Shown: one piece after another, positions 61,769 through 64,000 of the stretch
Position numbering within the stretch: the first letter of the stretch is position 1
Layout: each line of letters starts with the position of its first letter
NCBI RefSeq assembly: GCF_022539315.1
Contig: NC_066315.1
Span: 17,087,649 to 17,151,648, forward strand
Reading direction: 5' to 3'
DNA from: Serinus canaria
Taxonomy: Eukaryota; Chordata; Aves; Passeriformes; Fringillidae
Length of the DNA: 64,000 bases
Program-made: the position numbers and the translations under genes
The notes under the pieces: generated by a model
The model's database searches: none
What the model saw: the letters and a program-made list of their open reading frames with translations, nothing else
Told to the model about the DNA's origin: nothing

Positions 61769-64000
61769 TTTGTGCAGTTGATACACAGGTGTATAGGTAG
61801 AAGAAACTATATTTTCTTGGTATGCTTTCTGTAACAAGTTTTTTAATCAGACCTTAAATCTTAAAATTTAACATGCTTTAGAACAGTATTAGTACTAAAA
61901 ACTCAGTAGAAGCACTTTTGTATAACTTGTTCTATGATTTTCTTCTGAGCTTTGACTGAATATTCTACAAAACATCACAAATTATGTTCTCAGGAGCCCA
62001 CTAAAGTACACATTTTCACTTTTATTTTCAAACTTATTACTATACAGTACTGTCACCCATTCTAATGAAGAGGGAAATGAAATTACTCAGACTCCTCTGC
62101 ATGGTTATATACATCCCTGCAACATACAACTTCAATAAATAAATGAAACATTCTCTTTATTTGTTATTCTGCAGTAAAATACTCAAGTTAAAAAAGCCAA
62201 CTGCAAGAAACACTAACTCTCATCTTCTGTGTTTCGTCTCACAGAGGAAGAAATAGCATCATCTGACATGCTGAATTCCATGAACTGCTGTTTTCTGTTT
62301 TCACCATAAAATAATGAAAGAACTTATAATTTAAATTGCAGTTGAAGGTTTAGTTGTCAAGAAAAACAAGAATAAGGAGAGCTAATCTAAACGCCACAAT
62401 TTTCAGGACAAAAGAGCAACAGTTGATTGCTATGAGATAGACAAAACACTCCTGTATTCTCACTGAAATCAAATGTAAAAGATGTAAAAAATACAGACAC
62501 AGGCAATCTAGGGTAATGGGACCCTATTGCCAATAGCATGGGCTGAACAGAATGGCAGAAAATTGCAATAAGCTTAAAACTCCATAATACCTGCAAAGAT
62601 AATAAGGGCAGAGTCCCATCTTCCCTTTGTGGTCACATACACATTAGAAGTGTTGATAGCCAAGCTGTTTTTTAGAGAGTAGTTGTTTAAAAATAAATAT
62701 TGCAATTAGAGAGACATCAAATGGTGCTAAGAAATGCAGTGGCAATGACCTTGCTTCAGAACAAATAACCCAAGGAAGAAAACAGGGGGGAAAGGGGGAG
62801 AATTAATAAGACTCCTTTTGAATTAATAGTCAGACATTGACTCAAATTCAGATTTGGTGACATCCATGCAACACAAAAAAGAGATTTGGACACTTGAATA
62901 TAACAAACAGCTTAAATGTGGTGTTTCATGTAGCATGAAGATGAAAATAAAACAAATAAGCCTGGTCTAACTGAGCATGAAGACAAAAAGGAACAGAACA
63001 CACACTTTATTTTCACTGAAAATAGTCTTGATACATAATTTGGTTTCTGAATTCTATCTGATAAGTCTTGCAATGACATTGATGCCTCTGACTTTTCATG
63101 CTGATGATGCATGATGACAGACCTGAGGGTGTCCAGGGCAGGGTGTGCTGCCAGCTCTTCACCCACCCGAGCCTGCCAGGGCTGATCCAGCTGCAAGCCT
63201 GGGAAACAGCTGAAAGCTTCAGTGCTCACTGCATTCTGAGAGGACAGCTACAAAACCTGTCTCTTGATTTCCAATATCTTCCAGGGTACTCAGTTTTGCT
63301 GTTCTTGTCAGTCTTGTATTTATTCCAAAAACTGATGAGCCCACCCTTCTGGGATTTGGGATAAATAGTATTGTTTGGATTTGCAGAATGACCTTTGTCA
63401 GTGACTTTACTATGTCACTGTCATTGCACTTCTAGTAAAAAGGTGCAGAAAACAACTATACTGTTCACTGACTTGATTTATAAATGTTACCTTTTTTCCT
63501 TACAAAAAAGCCTCACAGCTGAAGTCTCAAGGGCTTTGGGTTGTTTTTTTTTGTTTGGTTCTGCTCAGAAGGTCTGTGCAGTCTGGCTGGACTGCAGATG
63601 TCACAGACAGGACATTCTGGCTGCCCTGTACTCTGCTCAAGAAGCTGTTAGTCACCTGAGGGGATCTGCATCTTTAGGAAGGTGTGGCAGGGAGCTGCTG
63701 CAGCTGGTGGCTGTGCTCCTCCTGCCACACAACACTGGATTGTGCCCACTGGGGAAAGCAGACTTTGGCTCTGCATGATTTCTGAACACTGCAGAAGGAA
63801 AACAAATGAAATGCAAACAACTCTCAGTTCTCTGTGGTCAATCCACCCTTCCCAGGTCAAGCAGCAGCTGAAGTGCTTGCCAGTGCCTGGAGTTACACCC
63901 AGGCAAGCTGTGCATGTGCAAGCAGGAGCACTGAGGTGTGGGCAGCAGGCACAGACAGTGGCAGCCAGCTAAGGAACTGCTGCACTGACATTTCAAAGTG
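61769..64000. other. Intronic DNA at window end, no gene recognised
   Basis: About 2.2 kb, AT-rich to about 63090, then locally G+C-richer around 63120-63200 and 63590-63990. The frames here (for example 63395-63778) show no family resemblance I recognise and lack convincing exon boundaries. No GPR158 exon was identified. Confidence 0.5.

Larger units (their letters stand above)
48158..64000 (-). other. GPR158: GPR158 intron, at least 15.8 kb, incomplete at window end
   Basis: I looked for the preceding exon, which should encode the TM2-TM3 region ending near LLGFATVYGTVTLKLHR, and found no matching frame. The intron therefore probably continues past 64000. It contains five CR1 fragments, small tandem repeats and short microsatellites. 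Other reading frames are short and unsupported. Confidence 0.75.

Noticed and set aside
48158..64000. Search for the preceding GPR158 exon (TM2-TM3, ending near VTLKLHR)
   Set aside because: No minus-strand segment read as this sequence next to a usable donor. The exon is probably beyond the window, but a short divergent exon could have been missed by eye.

Overview
The window looks like nuclear DNA from a bird, possibly a songbird. The evidence is interspersed CR1 LINE 3' ends, one avian-type endogenous-retrovirus LTR, interrupted genes with GT-AG introns, scattered microsatellites and sparse coding content. I saw no bacterial-type operons, CRISPR arrays or defence islands. Almost all of the short open reading frames are chance frames in non-coding DNA.

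The one protein-coding gene I can support is the 3' part of GPR158, an orphan class C receptor also described as the metabotropic glycine receptor mGlyR. It lies on the minus strand. Five exons join in frame: 48157-47919 (end of TM3 to ECL2), 36789-36651 (TM5 to TM6), 32671-32566 (end of TM6 to TM7), 30633-30487 (start of the cytoplasmic tail) and 29740-28286 (484-codon tail, then TAA). Introns grow toward the 5' end: 746, 1932, 3979 and 11129 bp, then more than 15.8 kb with no further exon recognised to 64000. The extracellular Cache domain and the first membrane helices are therefore outside the window. A well-formed poly(A) signal at 24064-24059 suggests a 3' UTR of about 4.2 kb. Points of note in the gene are a GC-AG intron, a stop codon earlier than the human C-terminus as I recall it, and loss of the middle of three tail motifs.

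The left 24 kb lies downstream of GPR158 and looks intergenic. It holds a CpG island at about 1990-2480 with a textbook CTCF motif and a six-copy 26-bp minisatellite, a CR1 fragment near 11.7 kb, and a solo LTR of 671 bp at 16210-16880.

The right 16 kb is intron upstream of the 48157 exon. It carries two long CR1 3' fragments (about 53.2 and 61.1 kb) and three short ones. The 11-kb intron holds a (GATA)n array and what looks like an ancient MIR-type SINE relic at 41779-41890. I found no previously undescribed multi-gene system. The most checkable novelties are the GC-AG intron, the GPR158 tail changes, the CTCF/minisatellite island and the MIR-like relic.
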